64,000 nt of DNA, taken from NCBI RefSeq assembly GCF_021412565.1, contig NZ_JAKCLJ010000006.1, forward strand, positions 1 to 64,000, given 5' to 3'. This document shows positions 17,379 to 27,598 of the stretch, piece after piece. The notes beneath the pieces are model-generated. The model ran no database searches. It had not been told where the DNA came from and worked only from the letters and a program-made list of their open reading frames with translations. Source of the stretch: Shewanella sp. AS1. GTDB lineage: Bacteria > Pseudomonadota > Gammaproteobacteria > Enterobacterales > Shewanellaceae. The translations under genes and the position numbers were made by a program. Position 1 is the first letter of the stretch; every line of letters starts with the position of its first letter.

Positions 17379-18692
17379 ATGACCTTCGACACCCAACCTC
17401 ATTCAGATCTTCAAGCCGCGATGACAAGCGGGCAAATGGCGTTTGATCAATTGCCGTTAAAACCCGAGTTACAGTCTCGCTTGAGTGAGCTGGGTTATCG
17501 CCAACCCACGCCTGTGCAGCAGCAAGCCATTCCGCTGGTGTTAGCCGGTGGCGATCTGCTGGCCGGTGCCAATACTGGCTCGGGTAAGACCGCAGCCTTT
17601 GCACTGCCCTTACTGCACAATCTCGTGGGTAAACGTGCCAGCGGCGGCAACTTTGTCAGCGCCTTAGTCTTAGTACCGACCCGGGAGCTGGCACAGCAGG
17701 TGGCCGACAGCTTTGTCAGTTACGGTGCTGCGCTCAAGCCTAAACCCAAAGTGCTGGCCGTTTACGGTGGTGTATCGGTTAATATCCAGATGCTGGCGCT
17801 GCGCGGCGGCGCCGATATTCTGGTCGCCACCCCCGGCCGCCTGCTGGATCTGGTTTCCAGCAATGCAGTCAAGCTCAATAAAATCCAGGCCCTGGTGCTC
17901 GATGAAGCCGACCGCATGTTGAGCTTAGGCTTTACCGAAGAGCTCAATCAGGTGCTGTCACTTCTACCTAAACAGAAGCAGACGCTGCTGTTTTCAGCCA
18001 CTTTCCCCGAAGAGGTGCAGGCGTTAGCCCGCGGCTTACTGCATCAAGCCTCTGAGATAATGCTGCAAAATGATGACGAGCCGACACTCATCCAGCGGGT
18101 GTTTACCGTTAATCATGAGCGTAAAACTGCGTTACTTGCCGAGCTAATCAAGGTCAATGACTGGCAGCAGGTGTTGGTGTTTGCCAGTGCCAAAAACAGC
18201 TGTAATCGTCTTGCTCAAAAACTGGCTAAACAGGGGATCACTGCCGAGGTGTTCCACAGTGATAAAGCCCAGGGCGCCCGTAACCGGTTATTGACCGCCT
18301 TTAAAAACGGCGAGATCCGTGTGTTAGTGGCAACCGATATTGCGGCGCGTGGTATCGATATCGATAAACTGCCCGTGGTGATTAACTATGAATTACCCCG
18401 CAGCCCAGCAGACTATATGCACCGTATTGGTCGCAGTGGCCGCGCTGGCGCCAGTGGCGAAGCCATCACTCTGATATGTCATGAAGATTATCATCACTTT
18501 AAAATTATTGAGAAAAAGAACAAGTTTCGTCTGACTCGTGAACAGTACCCGGGTTTTGAAGCCGATGAGCAGGTGCCTGAATCGGCACTCGCCCGCATGG
18601 ATAAGCCGATGGCGAAACCCGAGGGAACAGGCAAGAAAAAGCGCAAAAAGCTACCTGAAATTAATCAGCAGCTGTGGAGTAAAAAATCTTAG
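17379..18692 (+). CDS. DEAD-box ATP-dependent RNA helicase, RhlE-like
   Basis: A 437-residue helicase with the expected motifs in order: Q motif near residue 45 (YRQPTPVQQQAIP), Walker A ANTGSGKT, PTRELAQQ, GG, TPGRLLDL, DEAD in VLDEADRML, SAT in FSATFPEE, then in the second domain VLVATDIAARGIDI and HRIGRSGRAG. The C-terminus is a short Lys-rich tail (GKKKRKKLPEINQQLW), which may bind RNA. It remodels RNA during ribosome assembly or decay; which E. coli homologue it matches best cannot be settled by eye. No clear ribosome binding site precedes ATG 17379, and a second ATG at 17421 is an alternative start. Confidence 0.92.
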   Translation: MTFDTQPHSDLQAAMTSGQMAFDQLPLKPELQSRLSELGYRQPTPVQQQAIPLVLAGGDLLAGANTGSGKTAAFALPLLHNLVGKRASGGNFVSALVLVPTRELAQQVADSFVSYGAALKPKPKVLAVYGGVSVNIQMLALRGGADILVATPGRLLDLVSSNAVKLNKIQALVLDEADRMLSLGFTEELNQVLSLLPKQKQTLLFSATFPEEVQALARGLLHQASEIMLQNDDEPTLIQRVFTVNHERKTALLAELIKVNDWQQVLVFASAKNSCNRLAQKLAKQGITAEVFHSDKAQGARNRLLTAFKNGEIRVLVATDIAARGIDIDKLPVVINYELPRSPADYMHRIGRSGRAGASGEAITLICHEDYHHFKIIEKKNKFRLTREQYPGFEADEQVPESALARMDKPMAKPEGTGKKKRKKLPEINQQLWSKKS

Positions 18693-18729
18693 TTTTATCC
18701 CGTTTTATTTCTTGTTGAGAGGAAAGCTT

Positions 18730-19200
18730 ATGCAACACCTTTTTTGGTTAGTAGAGGGGCGCATTGCGGGCCGTTGTGGTCCTAACAAGGAAAGCTGGGA
18801 TATTGCTGAGTTAAAACAAGCCGGTATTGGTGCCATATTATCGGTCAATGGTGGTGAAATGTGTGAACCAGAGGCATTTGAGCGTCTGGATATCCGTTAT
18901 GCCTGCATCCCTTTTTCTAATAATGTGCCGCCTGTCGAGGATGATTTAGCCATCTGTGTCGAGCAGTTGCCTAAGGCGCTGGAATTTATTCATTGCTGCG
19001 AGGCCGAAGATGTTCCTGTGTTGATCCATTGCCGCTCGGGTAAAGACAGAACCGGACTTATCATGGCTTACTATCTGATGGCTAATGGCGCCGCGCCGCT
19101 GCATGCCGTGAGTCAGGTGCGGGCTATCAGGGATATCGCCTTTAGTGCTGAAGGCTGGGATCAATTTGTGTTTGATGTGCTCTACGCTTTACAGGAGTGA
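18730..19200 (+). CDS. Dual-specificity (Cys-based) protein phosphatase
   Basis: A 156-residue phosphatase of the dual-specificity type. The active-site loop is HCRSGKDRTG with nucleophile Cys101; the upstream general-acid region includes the IPFSNNVPPVEDDL loop. The start at 18730 is supported by GAGAGGAAAG just upstream and gives the normal compact length; the longer in-frame reading would overlap the helicase gene. It lies 37 bp after the helicase and may be co-transcribed. Substrate is unknown. Confidence 0.85.
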   Translation: MQHLFWLVEGRIAGRCGPNKESWDIAELKQAGIGAILSVNGGEMCEPEAFERLDIRYACIPFSNNVPPVEDDLAICVEQLPKALEFIHCCEAEDVPVLIHCRSGKDRTGLIMAYYLMANGAAPLHAVSQVRAIRDIAFSAEGWDQFVFDVLYALQE

Positions 19201-19267
19201 GTGCCATAGCCTATGTTAAGCCCTAATGTCTGTTACCTTTTATGGTTAAATCGGAATGGCTTAAACT

Positions 19268-20809
19268 ATGTTGATTCGGACGGCGGTGAAGAGCGTGACG
19301 AGTGCGGCGCGATTATGGATTTACTTGATGCTGTTTGGCCTGATAGCCTGCAGCAGTTTTCCCGAACAGACCCCTCTTAGTCCAAGTTTTCAACTCCCTC
19401 CAGCAACAAACTCCCCCCTGGCACACTATTTAGCCGATGAACTCATGCAACATCCCGATGACACCGGGGTGTTGCCTCTGTATTCTGGCGTGGATGCTTT
19501 TGTCGCGCGTCTGGCGATTATTGATGCGGCGCAGTCGAGTATCGATCTGCAATATTACATCTATCATGATGATGAAACCGGACGTCTCTTGAGCTGGCAT
19601 CTTATTGATGCCGCTAATCGAGGGGTGCGTATTCGTGTGCTCCTCGATGATCTCACCACTCAGACTTTAGACGATGCGCTCAGCATACTGGCGCAGCATC
19701 CTAATATCGAGATCCGGTTGTTTAATCCCAACTCCGAGCGTAATTTTAGGGGAATCGCCATGTTAGCCGGTCTTTCTCGCCTGAATCATCGTATGCACAA
19801 TAAGTCCTTAACGGTTGATAATCTCGCGACTATCTTGGGTGGGCGAAATGTCGGGAATGAATATTTTTCGAAAAACAGTGAGGTCGATTTTGGGGATTTC
19901 GATCTGTTGACCATAGGCCGGGCAGTAAAACAGGTATCAGATGAGTTCGATCTCTACTGGAATAGCCAGGTAGTACAAAGTATTAATAATTTAGTGCCCG
20001 CGGCCGATAAAGAGAAACAAGCACTAGCGATGCAGAGATTAGCAAAGCGAAAGGCCGAGTTTGCCCATGATGAATACTTGAAGCGTCTGGAACTTAGCCA
20101 GTTGTTACAGCAGATAAAACAGCATGGGATAAGCTGGTATTGGGGCAAGGCTGAGCTGTTTTATGATCCACCAGAGAAAGCCAAAAATGCTCAAAGAGAG
20201 GATTGGCTTTTATCCGATCTAAAGGTATTTCTGTCTCAAGCCAAGCAAGAGGTAGTGATCATCTCGCCCTATTTTGTGCCGACAGCGGCAGGGTGTCAGG
20301 TGTTGATTGACGCGGTTAAATCCGGGGTTGCGGTTACTGTGCTAACCAATAGTCTGTCGGCTACCGATGTGCTGGCGGTGTTTGCCGGTTATAAGGCGTA
20401 CCGACAGCGGTTAGTTGAAAACGGCGTGACAGTTTATGAAGTGAAGGCGAATAACGAGCATAGAATCTCTGCCTGGAAGGGCAGTTCTCGCTCTAGCCTG
20501 CATGCGAAAACCTTTGTAATAGATAAGCGTGCGGTGTTTGTGGGTTCCTTTAATTTTGACCCCAGATCGGCCTTGATCAATACCGAAATGGGGTTGACCA
20601 TAGAACAAGCAGAGTTTGCCCAGGATATCAGTCAACTCTTGCAGCAGGCGTTAACCCGCAACAGTTATCGCTTGGCTCTTGAGGGAGGGCAACTGATCTG
20701 GCGCGATGAACTGGATGGCAAGCTTTACTATGCCGATCCTGACACAAGTTTCTGGCAGCGTTTTATGGCGGACTTAATAGGCCTGTTACCTATCGAGTCG
20801 CAGCTCTAG
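19268..20809 (+). CDS. Phospholipase D-family lipoprotein, ClsC-like cardiolipin synthase
   Basis: A 513-residue protein with an N-terminal lipoprotein signal (LFGLIACSS, lipidated Cys28) and two HKD motifs: HRMHNKSLTVDNL...GGRNVGNEYF in the first half and SSLHAKTFVIDK...GSFNFDPRS in the second. This pair forms one PLD active site for phosphatidyl transfer. Architecture and length resemble the ClsC branch of bacterial cardiolipin synthases, which act on membrane phospholipid, but a different phosphodiesterase role is possible. It stands alone, 67 bp after the phosphatase gene. Confidence 0.87.
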   Translation: MLIRTAVKSVTSAARLWIYLMLFGLIACSSFPEQTPLSPSFQLPPATNSPLAHYLADELMQHPDDTGVLPLYSGVDAFVARLAIIDAAQSSIDLQYYIYHDDETGRLLSWHLIDAANRGVRIRVLLDDLTTQTLDDALSILAQHPNIEIRLFNPNSERNFRGIAMLAGLSRLNHRMHNKSLTVDNLATILGGRNVGNEYFSKNSEVDFGDFDLLTIGRAVKQVSDEFDLYWNSQVVQSINNLVPAADKEKQALAMQRLAKRKAEFAHDEYLKRLELSQLLQQIKQHGISWYWGKAELFYDPPEKAKNAQREDWLLSDLKVFLSQAKQEVVIISPYFVPTAAGCQVLIDAVKSGVAVTVLTNSLSATDVLAVFAGYKAYRQRLVENGVTVYEVKANNEHRISAWKGSSRSSLHAKTFVIDKRAVFVGSFNFDPRSALINTEMGLTIEQAEFAQDISQLLQQALTRNSYRLALEGGQLIWRDELDGKLYYADPDTSFWQRFMADLIGLLPIESQL

Positions 20810-20899
20810 CGCTGTGTCTTACATGCTTAATGTCGTCAATTTTTATTGATTATGTTAGGGTTGGTTATCCACGGAAGAAGTATAAAAAGCGGTAAGTTA

Positions 20900-21799
20900 A
20901 TGAAAAGTAAGGCATCTCAATTTCAAGGTTTATTACTGTTTCGTTTATCTCTGACGCAGCAGTTTGCGTTAGGCACCCTTAAGATCCGCGAAATTGTGCC
21001 TTACACTTCCCTTAGTGCCATTCCTAAATCCCATCCTCATGTTATCGGCGCTGCAACCGTACGGGGGCATACTATTCCCATTATCGATATGGCTGCAGCT
21101 GTGGGATACAAACCTATCTCGGCAGAGGAGCGGGAGAAGGCCTATATCATAATCACAGATTGTCAGCGCATGGAGCTGGGCTTTATGGTGCGTGCTATCG
21201 ACAAGATAGTGCAATGTGATTGGCGTGATATCGAGCCTCCTCAGGACAGTATGGGCAAAAATGCGTTTCTTACCGGCGTCACTCGCGTGGATGACAAGCT
21301 GGTACAACTGCTGGATATTGAGCTATTACTGGCGAAGGTATTTCCTGCTGCGCCCGAGTTTACCCATGTTAGCCTTACCTATGTGCAGCGTGAGAAGCTT
21401 AAACCGCTTAATATTTTGCTGGTGGACGACTCCAAGGTGGCAAGAAAGCAGCTTAGCGATGCGCTGGACAGCATCAATATTCCCTACCTAGTGACGGGCG
21501 ATGGCCGCGAGGCCTTAGCCATTATGCAACATGCCCAGCAGGAGGGGCGACCAGTCGATCTGCTGGTGAGCGACATAGAGATGCCTGGGCTGGATGGTTA
21601 CGAGCTGGCATTTGAGGTAAAAAATGCGCCGTCATTAGCCAAGGCTTACATCATTTTGCACACCTCGCTGTCTAGCGAGATCAGCGTGAGTCAGGCCCAT
21701 CAGGTTGGGGCGAATGAGGCGCTGACTAAGTTTGATGCCAGAGAACTCATTAATGCCATGCTAAGGGGCGCTGAACACCACAATAAGCGCGAAAATTAG
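20900..21799 (+). CDS. cheV: Chemotaxis protein CheV (CheW domain plus receiver)
   Basis: A 299-residue coupling protein. Residues about 10-160 are a CheW-like domain (FALGTLKIREIVPYTSLSAI, VRGHTIPIIDMAAAVG) that links chemoreceptors to CheA; residues about 175-295 are a response-regulator receiver with the phosphoacceptor Asp in DLLVSDIEMPGLDGYE and acidic pocket LLVDDSKV. The start at 20900 (MKSKASQF) has GGTAAG upstream and matches the family start; the longer frame adds a non-conserved stretch. Genes for the rest of the chemotaxis cluster are not in the window, so this is an orphan copy. Confidence 0.92.
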   Translation: MKSKASQFQGLLLFRLSLTQQFALGTLKIREIVPYTSLSAIPKSHPHVIGAATVRGHTIPIIDMAAAVGYKPISAEEREKAYIIITDCQRMELGFMVRAIDKIVQCDWRDIEPPQDSMGKNAFLTGVTRVDDKLVQLLDIELLLAKVFPAAPEFTHVSLTYVQREKLKPLNILLVDDSKVARKQLSDALDSINIPYLVTGDGREALAIMQHAQQEGRPVDLLVSDIEMPGLDGYELAFEVKNAPSLAKAYIILHTSLSSEISVSQAHQVGANEALTKFDARELINAMLRGAEHHNKREN

Positions 21800-22087
21800 C
21801 CTTTTGTGGGATTTAGCCTGTCAATCACGTATTTTCCCAGGTAAATCGCCCCAAATGCTAGACAAGCCCCCTGACTTTCTATAAAACTCAGGGGGAGAAG
21901 AGATCAAGCACTCTTGCGTTGTGTCACAGTCCTATCGCGTCATTTTGTGAGATGAGATCTGAATTTGTTGGGCTAACGCTCAGAAATGCCAAAAATGATG
22001 ACATAAAATAGGCTGATATATAAAAACAAGCGCAGCATAGCGCTGAAATTAGCGTCAAATTTAACTATTAAAGCAATAGGTCAATCA
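21800..22087. other. Intergenic region between cheV and sstT
   Basis: Contains an inverted repeat, CCCCCTGA (21867-21874) with TCAGGGGG (21888-21895), lacking a T-run on the plus strand; it may mark the end of the cheV transcript. The sstT promoter must lie further right. Nothing else is seen. Confidence 0.45.
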
Positions 22088-23320
22088 ATGAATCAACAAA
22101 GTTCTTTCGCTGCCAGACTGTTAGATGGCAGTCTTGTTCTACAAATTATTCTGGGGATAATCGGCGGGATCCTGCTGGCGACTTTTTCTAGTTCAGCGGC
22201 ACAAAGCGTGGCATTTTTAGGCGACTTGTTTGTCGGTGCGCTTAAGGCCATTGCGCCTATCTTAGTCTTTGTCTTGGTAGCGGCGTCCATTGCTAATCAA
22301 AAGAAAAACGCTAAAACCAACATGCGTCCCATCATAGTCCTGTATCTCATCGGCACCTTTGCGGCGGCTGTGACGGCTGTGGTGATGAGCTTCCTGTTCC
22401 CCACCACTCTGGTGCTGGTTAACGCGGCAACCGGGACGACGCCACCCGATGGCATAGCTGAGGTGATCAATACCCTGCTGTTTAAGATAGTCGATAACCC
22501 AGTCAATGCGCTGATGACAGCTAACTACATCGGGATTCTGGCCTGGAGTATCGGTCTGGGGATTGCGCTGCATCATGCCGGTGACATCACTAAGCATGTA
22601 TTTGCCGATATCAGCCATGGCGTATCACAAATCGTGCGTTTCATTATTCGTCTTGCGCCTATTGGTATCTTCGGCTTAGTGGCAAACACCTTTGCCATGA
22701 CAGGTTTTTCGGCCATTGCTGGTTATGCCCAGTTGCTGGCGGTATTGCTAGGTTCTATGTTGATCATCGCCCTGGTGGTTAATCCGCTGATTGTTTGGTA
22801 TAAAATCAGACGCAACCCTTATCCATTAGTCTTTACTTGCCTGCGAGAGAGTGGTGTTACTGCCTTCTTCACCCGTTCGAGTGCCGCTAATATTCCGGTT
22901 AACATGACGCTGTGTGAAAAACTGAAGCTGCATGAAGATACTTATTCAGTGTCGATTCCTTTAGGGGCCACCATTAACATGGGCGGCGCGGCGATCACTA
23001 TTACCGTGTTGACTCTGGCGGCAGTGAATACCTTAGGGATACAGGTGGATATTCTGACCGCCATTTTGCTCAGTATTGTTGCTGCCGTGTCAGCCTGTGG
23101 TGCATCAGGCGTTGCGGGTGGTTCTTTACTGCTTATTCCGCTGGCTTGTAGTCTGTTTGGCATCAGCAATGATGTGGCGATGCAGGTGGTCGCGGTTGGC
23201 TTTATTATCGGTGTGATCCAAGACAGCGCCGAAACAGCACTGAACAGTTCAACCGACGTTGTTTTCACCGCATCAGCCTGTGAAGCGGCGGAGCGTGCAC
23301 AAAACCAAGAGCAAGCATAG
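22088..23320 (+). CDS. sstT: Serine/threonine:sodium symporter SstT
   Basis: A 410-residue inner-membrane transporter of the dicarboxylate/amino acid:cation symporter family, importing serine and threonine with sodium. Conserved pieces include the [24 protein letters not shown] region, the serine-rich [14 protein letters not shown] hairpin (near residue 265), the NMGGAAIT motif that binds sodium, and the substrate-site [10 protein letters not shown] near the C-terminus. Length is as expected for SstT, shorter than glutamate carriers. It is a single gene closed by a strong terminator. Confidence 0.95.
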   Translation: MNQQSSFAARLLDGSLVLQIILGIIGGILLATFSSSAAQSVAFLGDLFVGALKAIAPILVFVLVAASIANQKKNAKTNMRPIIVLYLIGTFAAAVTAVVMSFLFPTTLVLVNAATGTTPPDGIAEVINTLLFKIVDNPVNALMTANYIGILAWSIGLGIALHHAGDITKHVFADISHGVSQIVRFIIRLAPIGIFGLVANTFAMTGFSAIAGYAQLLAVLLGSMLIIALVVNPLIVWYKIRRNPYPLVFTCLRESGVTAFFTRSSAANIPVNMTLCEKLKLHEDTYSVSIPLGATINMGGAAITITVLTLAAVNTLGIQVDILTAILLSIVAAVSACGASGVAGGSLLLIPLACSLFGISNDVAMQVVAVGFIIGVIQDSAETALNSSTDVVFTASACEAAERAQNQEQA

Positions 23321-23345
23321 TTTTCCTTAAGTTATGTCTTCTAAG

Positions 23346-23374
23346 ATCCGGCGAGCTTGCTCGCCGGATTTTTT
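23346..23374 (+). terminator. Terminator after sstT
   Basis: A perfect 11-bp stem, ATCCGGCGAGC with GCTCGCCGGAT, two-base loop, followed by TTTTT. Confidence 0.92.
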
Positions 23375-23628
23375 ATGCCCTGGTCGCTACTCTCTTCTCT
23401 AAATTACCTTCTCTAAATTCGCTGCACATTTTTAGCAAATCGAGCGGCCTAATTTGAGCGTTAAAGCCAGATTGAGTTTGCATCAAAAGTGACTTGGATC
23501 GCGTTTTTATTTTATATATCAGATACAATTTTCGCCGATGAAAAAGCGTAATTATTGTTAAATGATTGGCTTAGGGTCTATCTTTTGACTGTGCGGCAAA
23601 TTTGTCGACAGGGAGATGTTAGATAATT
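23375..23628. other. Intergenic region after sstT
   Basis: No gene or conserved site was seen. It must contain the promoter for the 23629 gene. Confidence 0.35.
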
Positions 23629-24036
23629 ATGAACTCTAAACTCAAATTGATGTTAGACGAAACCTGTGTAGATGATGAGCACTCATTATTGCAAGTCTTT
23701 GAAATGCCAGTGGTTGAAAAGCGTAAGCGGCTAAACTGGCAACAAAGTGACAGAGCGGGACGTCAAATTGTGGGGCACTGGGTCGATGACCGCTGCGCCA
23801 TGGGTGATAGAATTACCCTCTATCGGCAGGATGATAAGCTGTTTATCGAGACCTGGTTTAACGACGGTTGCCATAGTCTGGATGAATTAAAGACCAAAGA
23901 GACAGACGCTGGATTGAGACTCGAAGATCTGCGCGGCAATCTGTTTGGCGATTATTTCTTGCTGACCAAAGAGCATGATTTGCAGTTTTGTAACAGTGAA
24001 GAGTGCTTTTATACGGCTAAACCCATCGCCGCATAA
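23629..24036 (+). CDS. Hypothetical protein
   Basis: A 135-residue soluble protein without signal peptide or membrane segment. It is polar and acidic, with aromatic-rich strand-like pieces (ITLYRQDDKLFIETWFNDG, GDYFLLTKEHDLQF) that suggest a small beta-rich fold, and three scattered cysteines. I do not recognise the family. GGGAG lies about a dozen bases before ATG 23629, rather far; the next in-frame ATG is at residue 8. It is convergent with the pseudouridine synthase gene. Confidence 0.7.
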   Translation: MNSKLKLMLDETCVDDEHSLLQVFEMPVVEKRKRLNWQQSDRAGRQIVGHWVDDRCAMGDRITLYRQDDKLFIETWFNDGCHSLDELKTKETDAGLRLEDLRGNLFGDYFLLTKEHDLQFCNSEECFYTAKPIAA

Positions 24037-24063
24037 CCAGATGGCTTGCGGCGACAGTCGCGA

Positions 24064-24717
24064 TTAAAAGGGATGTTTGCTGTAAAACCCTATGGTTTTT
24101 TGGCTGAAGGGATGAGTGATAGTCAAGTGCTGGGCATGCAGGCACAAACGTGTCGATGCCTTGATGATTCGCTCATCGCCATAAAAATCATCACCAAGAA
24201 TAGTATGACCTATGGCCTTCATATGCAGGCGCAGCTGGTGAGTACGGCCCGTAATGGGGTTGAGTTTGACCAGCGTGCTGTTTGCTCGTCTCTCTAATAC
24301 TTCAAAATAAGTGGTGGAACTCTTGCCATCGTCTGCGATCATCTGCAGCGGCGGTTCGGCTTTATCTGCCTTCATCGCCAAGCTTATCTTACCTTCATCC
24401 TGCTCAATGATGCCGTCCACAAGCGCCACATAGTATTTCTCAGTCTGGCGATTTTGAAATTGGGTCTTTATATTGGACTCGGCCTTTTTATTTAAGGCAA
24501 ACACCATCAGCCCAGACGTCGCGCAATCGAGGCGGTGCAACAAGATGGCCTCTGGGATGAATTGCAGCAGACGATTGAGGGCACAATCGTGGGTATTTTC
24601 GGCGCGACCGGGATTGGATAACAAACCCGAAGGCTTATTGATCACCACTATGTCTCTGTCTTGATAGCGGATATCGAGCCAGGGAATGGCAGGGGGCTGA
24701 TAAGTAAAAATTTTCAT
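24064..24717 (-). CDS. RluA-family RNA pseudouridine synthase
   Basis: A 217-residue single-domain enzyme that isomerises uridine to pseudouridine. The catalytic Asp is in LLHRLDCATSG; other family motifs are VVINKPSGLLSNPGR near residue 25 and ITGRTHQLRLHMKAIGHTILGDDFYG near residue 160. There is no N-terminal S4 domain, so it is of the short RluA type that in E. coli modifies 23S rRNA U746 and tRNA position 32. Exact targets are inferred by similarity. The gene stands alone on the minus strand. Confidence 0.9.
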   Translation of the reverse strand: MKIFTYQPPAIPWLDIRYQDRDIVVINKPSGLLSNPGRAENTHDCALNRLLQFIPEAILLHRLDCATSGLMVFALNKKAESNIKTQFQNRQTEKYYVALVDGIIEQDEGKISLAMKADKAEPPLQMIADDGKSSTTYFEVLERRANSTLVKLNPITGRTHQLRLHMKAIGHTILGDDFYGDERIIKASTRLCLHAQHLTITHPFSQKTIGFYSKHPF

Positions 24718-24888
24718 TGAGTCTCCTTGGCGGCGATCCTACCAAAGAATCTGCTTGCTGCCTATCTGTAAGGGAGCCTTGCCATGTCTGAGCCTCAGCC
24801 CTTGTCGTTCAAGCAAGCATCTGACTCGTGATCTGCGCCGCGATCTGTTAGTTTGGCAGCAGTTTTGATCAATCTTTTAGGACTATGT

Positions 24889-25809
24889 ATGAGCTCAGCG
24901 AAAGTGTATGCCATAGGAACGCCCGGTCAGAAGTGGGGCGATCAAGAAAAAGCCCAGTGGCGCCAGGCGCAGCAGAAAAAACGATCTTATCAGCAAGAGG
25001 TGGTGAGTAAGATAGAGTCGATGCCTGACAGTTTAGAAGTAAGCCAATACGGTGAGCTTAATTATTCTGAGGGGCAGTATCCCCTTTATGCCCTTAAAAG
25101 CCGTAACTGGAGTGAGAACAAGCCGACAGTCCTGGTTACTGGCGGTGTGCATGGTTATGAGACCAGCGGCGTTCAAGGAGCGCTGAGGTTTGCACAAACC
25201 GCGGCAGCGCAATACAGCGAGCAGTTTAATCTGCTGATCGCACCGTGTGTCAGCCCCTGGGGATATGAAACCATTAATCGCTGGAATCCCTTGGCCATCG
25301 ATCCTAACCGCTCATTCGTGCCCCAAAGTCCGGCAGCGGAATCGGCGGCCTTGATGAGTTTGGTTGCCAAACTCAATGTAAAACTGCTGGCCCACATAGA
25401 TCTGCACGAAACCACTGATACAGATAACAGCGAGTTTCGTCCGGCCTTGGCGGCCCGCGATGCCGTGCCCCATAAAAATTGGGATATTCCCGATGGCTTT
25501 TATCTGGTGGGTGACAGTGAAAACCCTTGTGATGAGATGCAGGCGGCCATTATCGACGCCGTTGCCAAAGTGACTCACATTGCGCCGGCCGATGAAGATA
25601 AGTGTCTGATAGGCGCGTCTATTACTCAGTTTGGGGTGATCAATTATCCGACCAAGCAGCTGGGCCTATGCACAGGTTTCAGTGATGCTAGCTTTAACAC
25701 CACGACTGAGGTGTATCCAGACAGCCCCTCGGTGGATGATGAGAACTGTATCTTGGCGCAGGTGGCCGCAGTGACCAGTGCCTTGGATTATATTTTGCAG
25801 GCTGATTAA
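24889..25809 (+). CDS. M14-like metallocarboxypeptidase / succinylglutamate desuccinylase-type hydrolase
   Basis: A 306-residue zinc hydrolase. Zinc ligands fit the HxxE...H pattern: GGVHGYETSG near residue 92 and HIDLHETTDT near residue 170; PNRSF follows the usual substrate-binding position. The start at ATG 24889 is chosen because TTTTAGGA precedes it; a TTG at 24853 would add twelve residues. Family members remove C-terminal residues from peptides or N-acyl groups from amino acids, and the substrate cannot be read here. No signal peptide is convincing. Confidence 0.82.
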   Translation: MSSAKVYAIGTPGQKWGDQEKAQWRQAQQKKRSYQQEVVSKIESMPDSLEVSQYGELNYSEGQYPLYALKSRNWSENKPTVLVTGGVHGYETSGVQGALRFAQTAAAQYSEQFNLLIAPCVSPWGYETINRWNPLAIDPNRSFVPQSPAAESAALMSLVAKLNVKLLAHIDLHETTDTDNSEFRPALAARDAVPHKNWDIPDGFYLVGDSENPCDEMQAAIIDAVAKVTHIAPADEDKCLIGASITQFGVINYPTKQLGLCTGFSDASFNTTTEVYPDSPSVDDENCILAQVAAVTSALDYILQAD

Positions 25810-25816
25810 CTAAAAT

Positions 25817-26461
25817 CTAAATCAGCCGGCTGATAATCACTAAGGTCACACTGATAAACAGGGCGCCCGTGAGCAGATTGATTGCGGGCGTTGCCCTTTG
25901 TAGTTTCTGCTGCACGCTAGGTTTAGACAGTACCAGGGCGATGAGGCTGAACCAGATAAGCGACAGACTGAATAACAGCGCAGTGATGGCAACTTTAGTG
26001 GTGATGCTGACTTGTGGGGTGATCAAACTGGAGAACAGGGTGATAAAAAACACCAGGGCTTTAGGGTTGAGCAGATTGGTTGACATCCCCTGAATGAATC
26101 CCTGCAAGCTGCTCAGTCCTTGTGATGGGCTGACGTCTACCGCCAGCGCCTGCTGCTGACGCCAGTGTGCAATCCCACTTTTTATTGCACCATATCCCAT
26201 CCAGGCAAGGTAACTTGCTCCCATCAACTGCACAGCCAAATAGAGGTTGGGTGAGCTTTTGATCACAAGGCTGACCCCTGTCAGACTCAATATGGTGTGC
26301 ATTGTGATGGCAACTGCGAGTCCCAGGGCGCAGGCCAAAGCCGTCTGGCGCCGCTCCTGACTTGCGAGTTTAACCACAAGCACAAAATCAGGGCCTGGGC
26401 TGGCAAGTGCCAGAGTGTGGATAACTGCCAGAGAGAGTAAGAGTTGATAGTCGAGTGCCAT
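25817..26461 (-). CDS. LysE/RhtB-family amino acid exporter
   Basis: A 214-residue inner-membrane protein with about six hydrophobic segments. The family hallmark SPGPDFVLVVK lies near residue 20, and YLAWMGYGAIKSG near residue 80. LysE/RhtB proteins export amino acids such as lysine, threonine or homoserine lactones; the substrate is not determinable. The gene is convergent with the M14-like gene, with stops only 7 bp apart. Confidence 0.92.
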   Translation of the reverse strand: MALDYQLLLSLAVIHTLALASPGPDFVLVVKLASQERRQTALACALGLAVAITMHTILSLTGVSLVIKSSPNLYLAVQLMGASYLAWMGYGAIKSGIAHWRQQQALAVDVSPSQGLSSLQGFIQGMSTNLLNPKALVFFITLFSSLITPQVSITTKVAITALLFSLSLIWFSLIALVLSKPSVQQKLQRATPAINLLTGALFISVTLVIISRLI

Positions 26462-26682
26462 TGTCTTTTATCGTGTTAAGTCATTAAAAAGCGGTAGCTA
26501 ATCCTGTTACCGAGTCAGTCAGTGTAGCCAGTTAGCTTGGTGCTGACCAGCAATTAATCTTTCGGTGAGATCAGGTAAATAATCGCCATTCTTTGAGGTA
26601 TGGAGAGTGAATTCTGTAATTAATTAGCTCATAATGGGGCGCGAATATTATGCTCACAGCTATTTTAACCGGAGTCGGACTT

Positions 26683-27513
26683 GTGAAAGGACAGATCATA
26701 CGCGAAATGAAGGTGCAACCTGTCATTGAAGTAGATTACGAGGTGCAAAGACGTATTGCTTTTATTAAAGCCAAACTAAAAGAAGCCAAAGCGACAAGTT
26801 TAGTATTAGGGATCAGTGGCGGGGTCGACTCCTCCCTGGCCGGGCGTCTGTGTCAACTCGCTGTGAACGAGCTTAATCAGGAAAGTGATGATAATAGTTA
26901 CCAGTTTATCGCCGTTCGACTGCCTTTTAAGGTGCAAAAAGATGAAGATGAGGCGCAGTTAGCCTGCCAGTTTATTGAGCCCAGCAAGTTGGTGACTGTG
27001 AACATTGGCGAAGGCGTTGAGGGCGTTCATCATCAGACTCTTATTGGATTAGAAGCAGCCGGTGTGATCTCCCACCCCCATAGCAGTGTCGATTTTGTCA
27101 AAGGCAATGTGAAAGCCAGAATGCGTATGATTGCCCAATATGAGATCGCAGGTTTAACCGGTGGTTTAGTGGTAGGGACAGACCATAGCGCCGAAAACAT
27201 TACCGGCTTTTACACCAAGTGGGGCGATGGCGCCTGTGATTTGGCGCCTCTGTTTGGTCTAAGCAAGCGTCAGGTGCGTAAGTTGGCCGCCGCCTTAGGC
27301 GCGCCAGACATCCTAGTCAATAAGACGCCAACGGCGGATCTCGAGTGCGATCAACCTCAGCTAGAAGATGAAGTTGCGCTCGGACTGACCTATGATCAGA
27401 TAGATGATTTTCTCGAAGGCAAAGCGGTCGACGCCGCAGTCGAGAAGCGTTTGATCGCCATCTATAATGCGACGCAACATAAGCGTCAATCTATACCGAC
27501 TATCTATGATTAA
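26683..27513 (+). CDS. nadE: NH3-dependent NAD synthetase
   Basis: A 276-residue cytoplasmic enzyme that converts deamido-NAD to NAD with ammonia and ATP. The ATP pyrophosphatase P-loop is [14 protein letters not shown] near residue 40; other signatures are [38 protein letters not shown] and the [14 protein letters not shown] segment. The start at GTG 26683 is preferred, as GGAG lies eight bases upstream and the family begins KGQIIREM; the longer frame from 26650 adds eleven non-conserved residues. No N-terminal glutaminase domain is present, so it depends on free ammonia. Confidence 0.96.
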   Translation: MKGQIIREMKVQPVIEVDYEVQRRIAFIKAKLKEAKATSLVLGISGGVDSSLAGRLCQLAVNELNQESDDNSYQFIAVRLPFKVQKDEDEAQLACQFIEPSKLVTVNIGEGVEGVHHQTLIGLEAAGVISHPHSSVDFVKGNVKARMRMIAQYEIAGLTGGLVVGTDHSAENITGFYTKWGDGACDLAPLFGLSKRQVRKLAAALGAPDILVNKTPTADLECDQPQLEDEVALGLTYDQIDDFLEGKAVDAAVEKRLIAIYNATQHKRQSIPTIYD

Positions 27514-27568
27514 ATCTTGATAATGCGATTGAAATAGACATTAAATGTCCTGCATTATCAATGAAAAG

Positions 27569-27598
27569 GCAGTGAAATCTAAATTCACTGCTTTTTTT
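27569..27598 (+). terminator. Terminator after nadE
   Basis: GCAGTGAA (27569-27576) pairs with TTCACTGC (27584-27591), followed by a T-run. Confidence 0.88.
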